Positions 21,735 through 32,536 of a DNA stretch of 64,000 nucleotides are shown here, one piece after another. Below the pieces are notes generated by a model. It worked only from the letters and a program-made list of their open reading frames with translations. It made no database searches and was not told where the DNA came from. Where the stretch lies: the NCBI RefSeq assembly GCF_007655135.1, contig NC_045127.1, forward strand, positions 19,510,199 through 19,574,198, read 5' to 3'. Positions within the stretch are counted from its first letter, which is position 1. Every line of letters starts with the position of its first letter. The position numbers and the translations under genes are program-made. Source of the DNA: Punica granatum (Eukaryota; Streptophyta; Magnoliopsida; Myrtales; Lythraceae).

Positions 21735-23280
21735 GCTCCAATCGAATCCAAATCACCGATGCAACGATTCGAATTCATTCGAAACACACCTCAGAAAGTC
21801 CCTACCCATATACTTCGGGGAGGGACTTGACGAGGACGGTCGCGTGCCTGAGATAGAAGAGAGTTTGCATCGTCTTGAAAACCATCAACTCACTTCAATC
21901 GAGCCAACCGAAGAGATCAACATAGGCACTACAGAAGAACAGCGCACCCTAAGGATCGGGACGGGTCTCAACCCCGCACAGAGAACCCGAATGATCGATT
22001 TTTTGACAGAGTATCAAGAGGTCTTTGCTTGGTCTTATACTGATATGCCAGGCTTAGACCCCTCGATCATAAAGCATTTCCTCCTACTCGACACTGAAAG
22101 ATTTCCGCCCAAACATCAACACTTACGACATCAACGAGCTGATCTTCTTCTCGGCATTAAAGAGGAGGTCGTCAAGCAGGTGGATGCGGGATTCTTGGAG
22201 GTATGCAATTACTCTGAATGGGTAGCGAACGTTGTGCCAGTGGAAAAGAAGAACGGGAAGGTCAGAGTCTGCATCGATTACCGAGACCTTAATAAGGCCA
22301 GTCCTAAGGATAACTTCCCGCTGCCCCATATCGACTTCTTGGTGGACAATACAGCACGCCACACACAATTCTCCTTCATGGACGGTTTCTCTGGATACAA
22401 TCAGATTCAGATGGCCGAGGAGGATAAGATCAAAATGACGTTCATCACGATGTGGGGGACGTTCTGTTACAAGGTCATGCCTTTCGGTCTCAAAAACGTC
22501 GGGGCAACCTATCAGCGGGCAATGGTCACTCTCTTTCATGACATGATGCATAAAGAGATTGAGGTCTATGTCGACGACATGATTGCAAAGTCCAAAGAAG
22601 GTGAAGATCATCTGGTCAACCTCAAGCGGTTATTCGATCGTCTTAGGAAGTATAAGCTCCGACTCAACCCAGCGAAATGCACCTTCGGCGTCAAGTCAGG
22701 GAAATTGCTAGGGTTTGTAGTCAGCGAGAAAGGCATCGAGGTCGACCCCGACAAGGTCAAGGCGATCATGGAATTGCCCCCTCCATCGACAGTGCGCGAA
22801 GTAAGGAGCTTCCTAGGATGGCTAAATTACATCGCGCGTTTCATTGCAAATTTAACAGACAAGTGCCAACCACTCTTCCGTTTTCTTCGCAAAAATGCAG
22901 TGGTCGAATGGGATGACGAGTGTCAGAAAGCTTTTGATACAATCAAGGCATACCTAGTTCAGCCGCCGGTGTTGGTTCCACCTTCACTAGATCGTCCTCT
23001 CATTTTGTACCTGACGGTATGCCGACAATCCATCGAATGCATGTTAGGGCAAAAGGATGATTCCTCTCACGCAGAGCGAGCAATTTATTATTTAAGTAAA
23101 AAGTTCACTGAAGGGGAGTCTAACTACCTTGAGATAGAGAAAATGTGTTGCGCACTTGTGTGGGTCATGCAAAGACTCCGGCAATACACTCTCTACCATA
23201 CTGTTCGCCTGCTGTCAAAGGCAGATCCGTTGAAATACCTACTCAGTAGTCCATCCTCCATGAGGAACCTAGCAAAATGA
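21735..23280 (+). pseudogene. Element A reverse transcriptase and first RNase H
   Basis: The frame opens with LQSNPNHRCND, exactly joined to the protease side. RT motifs are complete: VRVCIDYRDLNKASPKDNFPLP, MDGFSGYNQIQMAEEDKIKM, FCYKVMPFGLKNVGATYQRA and the catalytic YVDDMIAKSKEG, followed by LNPAKCTFGVKSGKLLGF. The gypsy-type RNase H follows (PLILYLTVCRQSIECMLGQK, AIYYLSKKFTEGESNYLEIE) with weakly conserved catalytic positions, as expected where a second RNase H is present. A TGG-to-TGA change at 23278-23280 ends this stretch and the same frame continues. Without the stops this would be an ordinary Tat-type pol. Confidence 0.93.
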
Positions 23281-25176
23281 CGTTGCCAACTGACGGAGTA
23301 CGACATCGAGTACGTATCACGCACATCAGTGAAGGGCCAAGCAATTGCAGATCATTTAGCAAAGTTTCTAATTGAGGACGATATGCCAATCAACTTTGAC
23401 TTTCCAGACGAAAGGATCCTCCAAGTGAGCGATGAGGAAGAGACCCTAGGATGGAAGATGTACTTTGACGACGCAGTCAATTCCACCGGGTCTGGTATTG
23501 GCGCAGTGTTGATATCCCCTAAGGGGCGTCATTTCCCTATTGTAGCGAAGATTGATTTCCCTTGCATCAACGACATAGCCGAATATGAAGCTTGTATCCT
23601 CGGTTTGCAGGCGGCGATCGACCTCAAAGTCAATGAGCTAAAAGTGTTTGGCGATTCTATGCTCACGATCTTCCAGACGCTCAAACAATGGAAGAAGAAA
23701 GATCCGAAGCTGGTGCCGTATCATGAGTACCTTGAAGAGTTGACAGAGAACTTCGAGGATATCTCATTTACGTACACGCCACGCATGAAGAACCAGTTCG
23801 CAAATGCACTTGCGACGCTCGCATCCATGGTGAGCATTACGAAGGAGAATCTCATCGAGCCCTTCGAGTTTGAGATTGCTCAGGGCCCGGCCCATTGCGA
23901 TGTAATTGATGCTGTTGACGGCAAACCGTGGTACGCAGACATCAAGCACTTGCTGCAGACAGGTCAATTCCCAGCTTTCACCGATCGTCATGACCGGAGG
24001 ACTCTTCGACGCATTGCAACACATTTTTTCCTGAGTGGTGAGACTCTCTACCACCGTTCATTCGATGCTACACTGCTTCGGTGTGTCGACGAGAACGAGG
24101 CACAACGCCTCATGGAAGAAGTGCATGAGGGAAACTGCGGACCTCACATGAACGAGCTCATGCTAGCAAAGAAGCTCATGTTACTCGGGTATTTCTGGTC
24201 AACCATGAAGACTGACTGCGTCAAGCATGTCAGGTACTGCCACTTGTATCAAGTCTACGAGAATCAGATCAGAGCACCACCCAACGAGCTACATCCAATG
24301 GCTGCTCCGTGGCCCTTTTCAATGTGGGGCATGGACGTGATCGGTCCTGTCAACCCCAAAGCATCCAATAGACATTTGTTCATACTGGTAGCTATCGATT
24401 ACTTCACTAAGTGGATCGAAGCTGTCACCCTTGCGTCAGTCACTGCAAAGGCCGTGGCTCGCTTCCTCAAACGAGACATCATTGCGCGGTACGGGGTCCC
24501 CGCGACCCTCATCACCGACAATGCCAAGAACCTAAATAATAAGCTCATTGACGAGCTCTCTGCACAGTTCAGAATCCAACATCGCAATTCCTCTCCATAT
24601 CATCCACAAATGAATGGTGCGGTAGAAGCAGCGAATAAGAACATAAAGAAAATCATCGAAAAAATGACAGTGAATTACAAGGACTGGCACGAGATGCTCC
24701 GGTTCGCACTCTTGGCGTATCGGACTTCTATCCGCTCATCTACCAGGGCAACCCCGTACTCTTTGGTCTATGGTATGGAAGCAGTTCTTCCAATCAAAGT
24801 GGAGATTCCCTCTATGAGGGTTCTTGCCGAGTCCAAACTCAAGGAAGCAGAATGGGCGAAGCAACGCTACGAGCAACTTAATCTCATTGACGAGAAGCGG
24901 CTAACAGCACTTTGCCACGGTCAATGCTATCAACAAAGAATGGCCCGAACATTCAACAAGAAAGTTCGTCCTCGCGAGTTTAGCCCCAGCGACCTCGTCT
25001 TGCGAAAAGTTTTACACATCGCCCCAGATTCCAGGGGCAAGTTTGCTTACAAGTACGACGGTCCCTTCATCGTTAAAGAAGTCTTTGACGGAGGGGCAAT
25101 CATTATCAATGATATAGACGGAAACGAGAACGCTCTTCTGGTCAATGCCGATGCTCTTAAGAAATACTATCCGTGA
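23281..25176 (+). pseudogene. Element A second RNase H and integrase
   Basis: The second, archaeal-type RNase H has MYFDDAVNSTGSGIGAVLIS, the Glu in IAEYEACILGLQAAID, the Asp in KVFGDSMLTIFQTL and MKNQFANALATLAS. In the last, B has FADALA, so A's Asp-to-Asn change removes a catalytic residue. Integrase follows. Its zinc domain is HEGNCGPHMNELMLAKKLML then YCHLYQVY, where B has CHLC, so one zinc Cys is Tyr. The core has WGMDVIGPVNPKAS, ITDNAKNLNNKLIDEL and GAVEAANKNIKKII, giving the DDE triad. The C-terminus ends ADALKKYYP with no chromodomain. The last 615 codons are open. Confidence 0.93.
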
Positions 25177-25344
25177 TGGTGTTTCTCTCATCCCACTGTG
25201 GGTGTTTTCTCAAATGCACATTACATTTTATCTTTCTTCACATGTATAGTTATCAGCACTTTTAATTTCGCTAACTCATGTACTCCCCTCTTCTGCTCTT
25301 TCCCTTTCTCTAAACTTTTCCTGAGAGAAAAAGAATGAATTTCC
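25177..25344 (+). other. Start of element A 3' untranslated region
   Basis: AT- and pyrimidine-rich non-coding sequence directly after the pol stop, alignable with B (63395-63558). No further structure was recognised. Confidence 0.6.
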
Positions 25345-25645
25345 CGCTAGGTTGAAAACCTCTTTGAGGTGGCCTAGGCAAAAATTAGGGAATGAGAGGT
25401 ACGGTTTAAAATTCCGCAAAGGGGAACTGTGGCAAAAGGAGAGCATGAAACAAAATCCTCGCTAGGCTGAAAACCCGAAAAGGGCGGTCTAGGCAAAACT
25501 TAGAGGAACCGAGAGGTGCGATCAGACCCAATACGAGCGATCGTAGCAAAAGGTGAGCTCTAAATGAGGGAAATGTCAAACAAAACACCCCATTAGGTCG
25601 TCACGCGTCTTGCGACCTAGGCAAAAATTAGGAGACCTTTGGCAG
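25345..25645 (+). repeat. Stem-loop modules downstream of pol in element A
   Basis: Three modules begin at about 25345, 25460 and 25590. Each has an outer stem CTAGG/CCTAG or close variant around an inner GC hairpin (ACCTC/GAGGT in the first, CCC/GGG in the second, AGGTCG/CGACCT in the third) and is followed by GGCAAAA. Two weaker relatives lie between them (near 25400 and 25520), ending TGGCAAAA and TAGCAAAA. Element B has the same series at 63559-63845. Confidence 0.75.
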
Positions 25646-26351
25646 CTCGACCACGAAATGATAGCTACACTCAGCGTGCAGCGGCAATGAGTAGTGGTTT
25701 GACAGTTTCTAATGCAAGCAAACTCTCTTTGACTCTCAGAGCATGAGACACGTTTCGACATGCTGTTGAATCTTTGTATCCTTGATTTGGAGGATCCCAA
25801 AAATTCCTTCATTTACCCTTATGCAAATTCTACAGGTCATGCCTGTTCTGTAAAAAGCCTTTCTTGTCAAGTCACAAATCTAGCGGGATAAGACCACCCC
25901 TTTAAATGGTCATCAAGTTTAAATCCCCAAATCATTATTATTCAGACTTCTTTGCACATCTTCATTATGGCTGTAGAGTAGGACTGACAACTACTGTTAG
26001 CTCCCATGGTTCTATATGCAGGAACGAGGATGTGAACCCCGAAAGGAGTCTTTCTTTGACGAATGCATGTATGCCTTATGCCAAGGACCACAGCCAAAAT
26101 CCGAGGAGAAATCTTTAGGATAGTACTTCATGCACTCAATGGCATCACAATCAGTTGGTGAACAATGAAGCATTCTGCCACAACATCGATTGCAGCACGG
26201 ACAAGCTCAGCGATGGAGGAATCACAATGATTCCTTTTACACCTCACGCAACTCCCCAGTGTTTGCATTTATTTTCTGCACCTTTTCATTATCACAATGC
26301 ACTTTTAACTGGTGTGCACCTTCTCAGGAATGCAATGCATCTTGCAACTCT
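25646..26351 (+). other. Element A 3' untranslated region, unassigned
   Basis: About 700 bp without conserved coding. The first part is alignable with the end of the window in B; the rest cannot be compared here. Short open frames lack any family signature and I do not call them. Confidence 0.55.
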
Positions 26352-26955
26352 TCGGGTCCATCCCGACTAAATTTCTGTTTAGGGGTCCGTCCCCTTCGGG
26401 TCCATCCCGACTAAATTTCTATTCAAGGGTCCGTCCCGACTTTAAATTTCCCTGTACCATGCAACCTGCCGGGCAAAACGCCCCGCACCTTGCAAACCCG
26501 CCAGGCAAAACGCCCCGCACCCCGCAAGTCCATTAGGTAGGCGTCTTTGAACCATGTAGTTCATTCGGTATGCGCCCCATGCATATTGCAAACTCTTCGA
26601 GTCCGTCCCGACTAAATTTCTGTGAGGGGTCCGTCCCGACTAAATTTTTGTTCAGGGGTCCATCCCCTTCGGGTACGTCCCGACTAAATTTCTGTTTAGG
26701 GGTCCGTCCCGACTTTAAATTTCTTTCAGGGGTCCATCCCCTTCGGGTCCGTCACGGCTTTAAATTTCTGTTCATGGGTCCGTCCCTTCGAGTCTGTCCC
26801 GACTTTAAATTTATGTTCAGTGGTCCGTCCCCTTCGGGTCCGTCCCGACTTTAAATTTATGTTCATGGGTCCGTCCCCTCGGGTCCGTCTCGATTTTAAA
26901 CTTCTGTTTAAGGGTCCGTCCCCTCGGGTCCGTCCCAACTTTTACATTTCTGCAT
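26352..26955 (+). repeat. Minisatellite in the element A 3' untranslated region
   Basis: A tandem array with units of roughly 40-50 bp built from TCGGGTCCGTCCCGACT, TTAAATTTCTGTTCA and GGGGTCCGTCCCC. It is interrupted at ~26455-26585 by a different short repeat containing GGCAAAACGCCCCGCACC (two copies). It lies just upstream of the polypurine tract. Tandem arrays in the 3' untranslated regions of Tat/Ogre elements are a documented feature and a documented source of satellite DNA. Confidence 0.85.
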
Positions 26956-27086
26956 CAGATATAACATCCCCACATATCCAAAACAGGAGGGAGAAGATTG
27001 CTATAGGAAGCTCCATATCGATCATTGCTATCAAATTGGGGTACTTCTGAAGTCTTTGGCTGCATCCTCTACTCGAGCACACAGTC

Positions 27087-27100
27087 AAAGAGGGGCAAGC
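27087..27100 (+). promoter_or_regulatory. Polypurine tract of element A
   Basis: AAAGAGGGGCAAGC immediately precedes the 3' LTR start at 27101, the expected place for the plus-strand primer. Confidence 0.8.
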
Positions 27101-28711
27101 TATCAGCACCCCATTTTGGCTCAACATTCCAAACAATGATATCAACAATGGTCCAGACTATGACTTGAGCAGGAATACAGAAAACGGCTCGGCAGAGCAA
27201 GAAATCACTATTCATCCTCAGGTCGGCAAAATTGAGCAAATGACATAGGCATATGACAGAAAGACTCCAAGGGTCACCAAAAGGCAATAAAGTGACTAGA
27301 GAGCTCAACAATGTCCAAAACCGGCATTTCCAGTGTACCATATGGATAGTCCTATTTTCCGATAGTTCGCTCGACCGTCGGAAGATAGCTAATATTGGAC
27401 TTCAAAAATCCACATCAACGCCAAACAGATGAAAAGTGTCTTCAAACGCATTTCGCAAATCATCTGCTCTATACATAACAACTTTCTGTATACAGACAAC
27501 TTTTCAGTGGAAGTCCAAAAATGTCGGTTTCTCGGAGAAAAGTTAATTCCAAATATCAGATGCGGCCATGCCCCACAATCAAATAGAGCACGAGCAGTGC
27601 TTCATATTGCCTTTTGAAAGCCACACAGACACTCCGAATGACTTCCGAGCGACAAAACGGGCATACCCCTCTTCGGAAGAGCATAACCGGAGACTAGTCT
27701 GACAGAATAACGGCAAACGAAGTTGACCTTGTATTGCCCCAGAAACTCCAGCGGATAGACGCAATTGAACAAATCAGACAGCAAAACCCTTCACAGTTTC
27801 CCAAGTAATCTCTGATGAGCACAAAAGGCCATTTTTAGTGGAAATCCATATCCGGAGGTCCTCTTTGGGGAAACTTGTCGCCGGATGCCTACCTTACACA
27901 GTGCTAGCCTTCTCAAGGCTTAATGTGGAATCGTCATAATGAATCACACAACTCATCTAGAGCCCCCGAGCAGCGCTTTAAGGGTCTCAAATGCACTTTT
28001 CATGTCCTTAGAGGCTCAATCTCAATAAACCGAGATCACAGTGATCTCCGGATCGCCCAAGTAACTCAGAAAGCAATCTGAGAAATCCAGTTTCAGCCTC
28101 CTAGGACATCTTCGGCTCCATATTTGCATTACCGGCTTAAGGGTCAAGTGCCCACGTAATTTGACAATTTATATCAAAATAACTGACGTGGGATGCAGAT
28201 ATAAGATATGCTGTCAGAAGTGGGTAACCTTGCTCTGAATGCATAAAAGGAGCAAAACCGGCTTCCAAGCCTCATACAGACATTTGGCAATTTCATACGG
28301 AAAATGCCAATCTCGAACTCATTAAATCCATTTCCTCGCTTATATCGATAATTCAACATTCAGTTCGAACCACGAGCTTCGAATGCGCGATCAATCGAGA
28401 CCCGAGCTTTTTCTCGGTTTCTCCTCTTCGGTCGTGGGACCCACGGGCTGCCCAAGATGAGTAACCCCTTGCCCTAGAAGTTTCGGCTTCTTCTTCTTCA
28501 ATGCAAGAAGCCAACTTGCACTCTTGCATGAAAATATCCAAGAAGTTTGAAGACAACACTCAAGCCTTCATCAATGCTCATCAATGCTCTTGACCCTTCC
28601 ACATGAATGATACTTGGCTCACATTCATCCTCATCCTCCTTAAGTGGCCGAAATTTGCTAAGCATGGGGGTTAAGAGCACTTGCTTTTGCTAATTGTGTC
28701 ATTAGCATTGC

Positions 28712-28720
28712 CTATATATT
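28712..28720 (+). promoter_or_regulatory. Putative TATA box of element A 3' LTR
   Basis: CTATATATT is followed by GTCATTAAGTTAATCAC, matching the arrangement in B at 50975. The intact LTR lies downstream of the genes, so this promoter would drive transcription into element M rather than into A. Confidence 0.6.
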
Positions 28721-29391
28721 GCATATTTGTCATTAAGTTAATCACTTCTCCTCTTGCACACTCTCTCCAAGCATTCTCCCTCTAGAAAACCTCTCAAACT
28801 CCATAGCCAAGAACACCTAAGAACCAGCAAGCTTCAGCTTTGAAACATCGAGCAAAACCCGAAGTTCTTAAGTCGGAAGCCGGTGTTCATCATCCCGACT
28901 TAACTTCAAAAAATTCTCAAACTCCATGGACCACATGTTTTGGACCCAAAGAGTTCATTTATGAACTTAGATTTTTGGTTTGAAGTCATTTGCTCATCAT
29001 TTCAGGTTGATTTCCTCATTTCGGGTGAAGATCGTGCTCTCGGGTGAACAGTGCACCCGTAACCGCACGCTCCGGCGCGCCCGGGTGCCCGCGCGTCCAG
29101 CCGTGCGCACAGCCACGCGCCCTCGCACGCCTAGCTCCCCGAACGTGCATGCCCTTGCACCCGAGCACCTTTCCAAGGGTTCAACCGAGTCACCCGACTC
29201 TCGAACACTTCCACGACTCTTTCCTCGTATCCCGAGGCAAGGTATAACAATCCCGAAGTTATTTGCATGGTTATGGAGTAATATGGCGTTTTATGCATGT
29301 TTAACTAGCAAGACTTAATTTTTATGCGCTTTCATGTTATGTTATGCATGTTTACTACTTTATAACTTGCTAGCTTGTTGGAAAAAGGTTT

Positions 29392-29832
29392 GGATCGTCG
29401 TTTGGAAGACCATCCCGACCCGGAAATGGCAAGCAAGCTCTTGGCCATGTCTCTAAATGGGATGGCCGAGACTTAACTTGCTCTTTTCGGGTTAAGATTG
29501 GTCTCCTTAGCCCGATCCAAGTTAGTTTCTGAGTTTATTTTTATTATTCATGCATGCATGAAGCCGGTGTTATTTTATCGATTCCTTAAATAACATGTTT
29601 GTGAATTTTTGCATGTTTAAATGCGTTATTCAAATCATGGTAATGCCGGCTTTTGTTAAAAACGTGTTATTCATCATGTTTGATGCTTGAGCATGCGAAA
29701 AATATTTAAACCGGGGCAAGGAAATCATTTGTGATTCGAATTGAGTCATGAGAGCATTCGGCCATCCTTGAGAGGGAAGCCGAGAGATTCTTGGTCTTTA
29801 TTGAATCAAGAATGATTTCCTTATCTCAAGTT
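29392..29832 (+). repeat. Two foldback modules in element A 3' LTR
   Basis: Inverted repeats lie at 29392-29518 (GGATCG...CGATCC, with inner CTTGGCCAT and ATGGCCGAG) and 29707-29832 (AAACC.GGGCAAGGAAATCAT against ATGATTTCCTTATCTCAAGTTT). Each spans about 126 bp. They correspond in position and text to hB1 and hB2 of the element B LTR. Confidence 0.7.
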
Positions 29833-31520
29833 TAGTTCGTTTCTCGGATTGTGTGAAATTGTAATTTCGATATCTTCACAAATCTCGCGTCGAAACATCG
29901 TCTTAAAACTTTATTTTAAGCAAACATGCATGGATTCGTGTATCGAGGACTCATTCGGATCCATTTGGTTATAAGGGTATTGTCAGTTATTTGACCGAAT
30001 TATCCTTGATCATTATGGAATCGTTTTTGGTCACCGAATCACAAATCGTTTTCTTAATTAATGCACTCGGCACAACCCTTAAGCATTAATTCCAGAACGG
30101 GTTAATCGAGACGTTCATGCGATTAATTCATTCAATTTAAACAACTTTGCACGAACTGAACATTAATTTGTAACTGGTGTCAACGAATTACAAAACGGTG
30201 TTAATGCCCTTTTCAAAACCCTCATACTTTCAAAATCCGTATTGTGTTGTTTCCCTTTTCTGAAAACAAATTTTCAAATCAATGGCAAGAACATCATTTT
30301 GTGATTTGGCGTCATCTTAGCATTGTTTAAGATGTCAGTTGGGTATTCTGTATCAAAATTACAATTACCTGACTAATCATTTCACTCAACTTAACCAAAT
30401 GCTAGAAAATGGTTAGGCGGAACTCTAGGTTCCAAATCTAGAGTCAAAATACAAATTTGGATCAATTCAGTGGTAATTCAGTGTCACAACACCGAATCAT
30501 TGTAAAAGCAATCCACACACACGAGATTTGACTCTCCCTGTCAAGTTCTCAAAACAAAGCCGAATGTAAAATGTTTGGCATGATTCTTTGCTTAGCATAT
30601 GGCATTTGCTTGCAAAAACACCCATGGGTCAATAAACTTGCTAAGACACGTACATTTGACAGTAACAAACACTTTGTCTGTCATTAACATGTTACGTGTT
30701 ACCTTTCTGCATCTGTTTGCCATGCGGGTCGAGCTTGATCCCTAGGCCGAATAATATTAGGGTTCAACGCCCTAATCATCGATCACAGGGTCCAACGCCC
30801 TAATCAACACTCACAGGGTCCAACGCCCTATTCAGTGAGAGCGTGCATTGAATTTCAGTTCTTCCGTCTTTTCCCTAAACTCACGGTGAGTTAGAGTAGA
30901 ATAATAACCGAACGCGAGTCGACTGGAATTCAGCCATTTGTACATTCATTCCGTAAGAATTCCAATCGGTAAGCGAACGATCCGAGAGTCGAATTAATCG
31001 AATCGGTTTAATGCTTGCCCAAAGGAAAGTAAATCCAAGAATTCGCAGTTCTGGTTCACGCAGGGATTCAACCTCCATGGTTCGATGAATTGTAACGCAA
31101 GATTGTGAACCAACTCCCCGACATATGGGTTTACTTCTCTCTCGGCTTCTCAACCGACATCGTTTAGTTCACCGAATCTCCAGTGTCAAAAAGTGCGAGC
31201 CGAGTGCAACTTAATTCAAGTGGTAAATAATAAAACATGCAAGCCTAGCAAAACAGAGTACAGAAAGGGCGTGCGGGCTATAGGCCCGCACATAACATGA
31301 ACCCCCGAACACGGATTTTCTGGTTCCGCACAGATCAATGCCTTAACGACAAACTGAGTGTTCCATACTCCTAGACCTGGGTAACTTATCCGCCCTCGAC
31401 TTACGGGTCATAAAATGATAAGAGGCGACTCCTTTTCTCGGGAAGGTAGACACTCCCAAGCCGCGCGATCCAAAAGCGCGCATGCGGGCCCCGACGAGAG
31501 TCCACATTCGGGTCTGTACA

Positions 31521-32207
31521 TGAATGACAAGGGTTCAGTGATGTACGTAGGAGCAAAGGTCGTCGTTGCCGGGAAGACCATCGGTGGGGGAGCTATATAG
31601 ATTTGGGCCGGGACCGACATGGACACAGGTGGTGGCGTAGACAGGGCCTAGTCCGGAGTTAGGAATGCCGCCGGTGGAAGAGGGACGACCGTAGGGGCCG
31701 GTGGCAGCGGCAAAGGGATAGTAACTCGGTAACCCGTAGACGCGTGTGTTGTTGGTCGGGCGGGCGCATCAACGCTTTCCGGAACTTGTGTCGGCGGGAT
31801 CCAAGAGGTTGGGTCGACTGTTGGCCCTTGCCCCAAGGGAGGGGTGGAGCTCGAGGAAGCACGATTCGGCCCTCTGAGTAGGGCAAAGAGCTCGGCCATG
31901 TTAGTGGTCATGTTGGTAGCTAGTTGATTAACCGTGCCTTCGAGTGCCGCAAGGCGCGCTTGATCATCGGAGGTAGATGATGTCTGCATTGCTGGTGGCG
32001 AGACTTGTGGAGGGGGTGCCCCTGAGTATATTAGGGGCATGCTTGAAGATGCTAACGGTGGGATATGTACCGAGGGAGTGCTTGAATACGCCAGTGGTAT
32101 GCCCGCGGGGTCGGTGGTGGCGGGGCATTCGTTGGGAGTGGTTGAGAATGAGTCAAGACTGGTGGGGTGACTTCATTAGAAATGTTGATAGGATTCTCTT
32201 CTGCCAT
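31521..32207 (-). pseudogene. Element M gag N-terminal part
   Basis: The minus-strand ATG at 32207 (MAEENPINISNEVTP) aligns with A's gag start. The frame contains LAALEGTVNQLATNMTTNMAEL and PLPPAPTVVPLPPAAFL, matching A's proline-rich gag third. A TAG stop follows that stretch, and the sequence ends at 31521 against the 3' LTR of element A. The capsid domain is missing here and in the left piece of M. Confidence 0.85.
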
Positions 32208-32536
32208 CCTGACGCGTTGGCCAGTGGGGTAACGATGTGACGCCAGCTGGGCTTACCTAGATTCCTTAAATGTGTAAGTGGAAGTGTGATATTGACTATT
32301 TCGGAAGGATAAGTGTAGAACAATAAGCAATAGATAAAGGAAGAGATGCATGAGATGCATGAGTTTCAAAATACTAATGTGATCACATTGATTTGATTCG
32401 AGTTCCATAGTTTTATGAAAATAGTACACGAAAGAAAGGAACATAAACGTGATGCCAGCATCTCGCTGTGCTCGGTGGCCGAGTGAACACGGTATAGGTC
32501 CGAGCACGGGCAAAAAGACGGTTGCGACTGCTAATC
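32208..32536 (-). other. Spacer between ORF1 and gag in element M
   Basis: A 329-bp non-coding spacer equivalent to 17822-18128 in A. On the minus strand it ends with an acceptor-like pyrimidine/A-rich stretch and TCTAG/GTAAGC about 50 bp before the gag ATG. Nothing else recognised. Confidence 0.5.

Larger units (their letters stand above)
14383..31520 (+). mobile_element. Ogre-like (Ty3/gypsy, Tat) element A, nearly complete
   Basis: Element A has a truncated 5' LTR (14383-15716), primer binding site, leader, ORF1, gag-protease-RT-RNase H-RNase H-integrase, a long 3' untranslated region, polypurine tract and 3' LTR (27101-31520). Pol order with integrase last makes it Ty3/gypsy. The extra ORF before gag, the second RNase H, the giant LTRs and the absence of a chromodomain after integrase place it in the Tat/Ogre group. 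It lies in the gag of element M. The aligned LTR parts differ by only about a dozen bases in the first ~560 bp by eye, so insertion was fairly recent, yet all ORFs carry stops. Confidence 0.93.
27101..31520 (+). mobile_element. Element A 3' LTR (4420 bp)
   Basis: It starts TATCAGCACCCCATTTTGG, the family's TGTCAGCACC start with TG changed to TA, and ends GGTCTGTACA. The end matches the 5' LTR end. Beyond 31520, minus-strand gag of element M begins. It contains a TATA motif at 28712, a donor-like CAAG/GTATAAC at 29241, and foldback modules at 29392-29518 (GGATCG/CGATCC ends) and 29707-29832. It is shorter than B's LTR (5190 bp) and the solo LTR (6178 bp), largely in the region after the TATA box. 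Confidence 0.92.

Noticed and set aside
22123..22611. Long antisense open frames opposite RT, integrase and gag
   Set aside because: They mirror strongly biased coding strands; no domain signatures and the same shadows appear opposite each pol copy.
26352..26955. CRISPR-like look of regularly repeated short units
   Set aside because: Units are adjacent tandem copies with drifting sequence and no unique spacers, and they lie in a plant retrotransposon untranslated region.
25177..27100. A host gene in the 1.9-kb region after pol of A
   Set aside because: Its first part aligns with the same region of B, it ends in a polypurine tract and LTR, and it has no conserved coding frame.
28980..29318. 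Arg/Pro-rich open frames in the A 3' LTR and similar frames in the other LTRs
   Set aside because: The frames are not at matching positions or in matching sequence in the other LTR copies; GC-rich LTR sequence gives them by chance.
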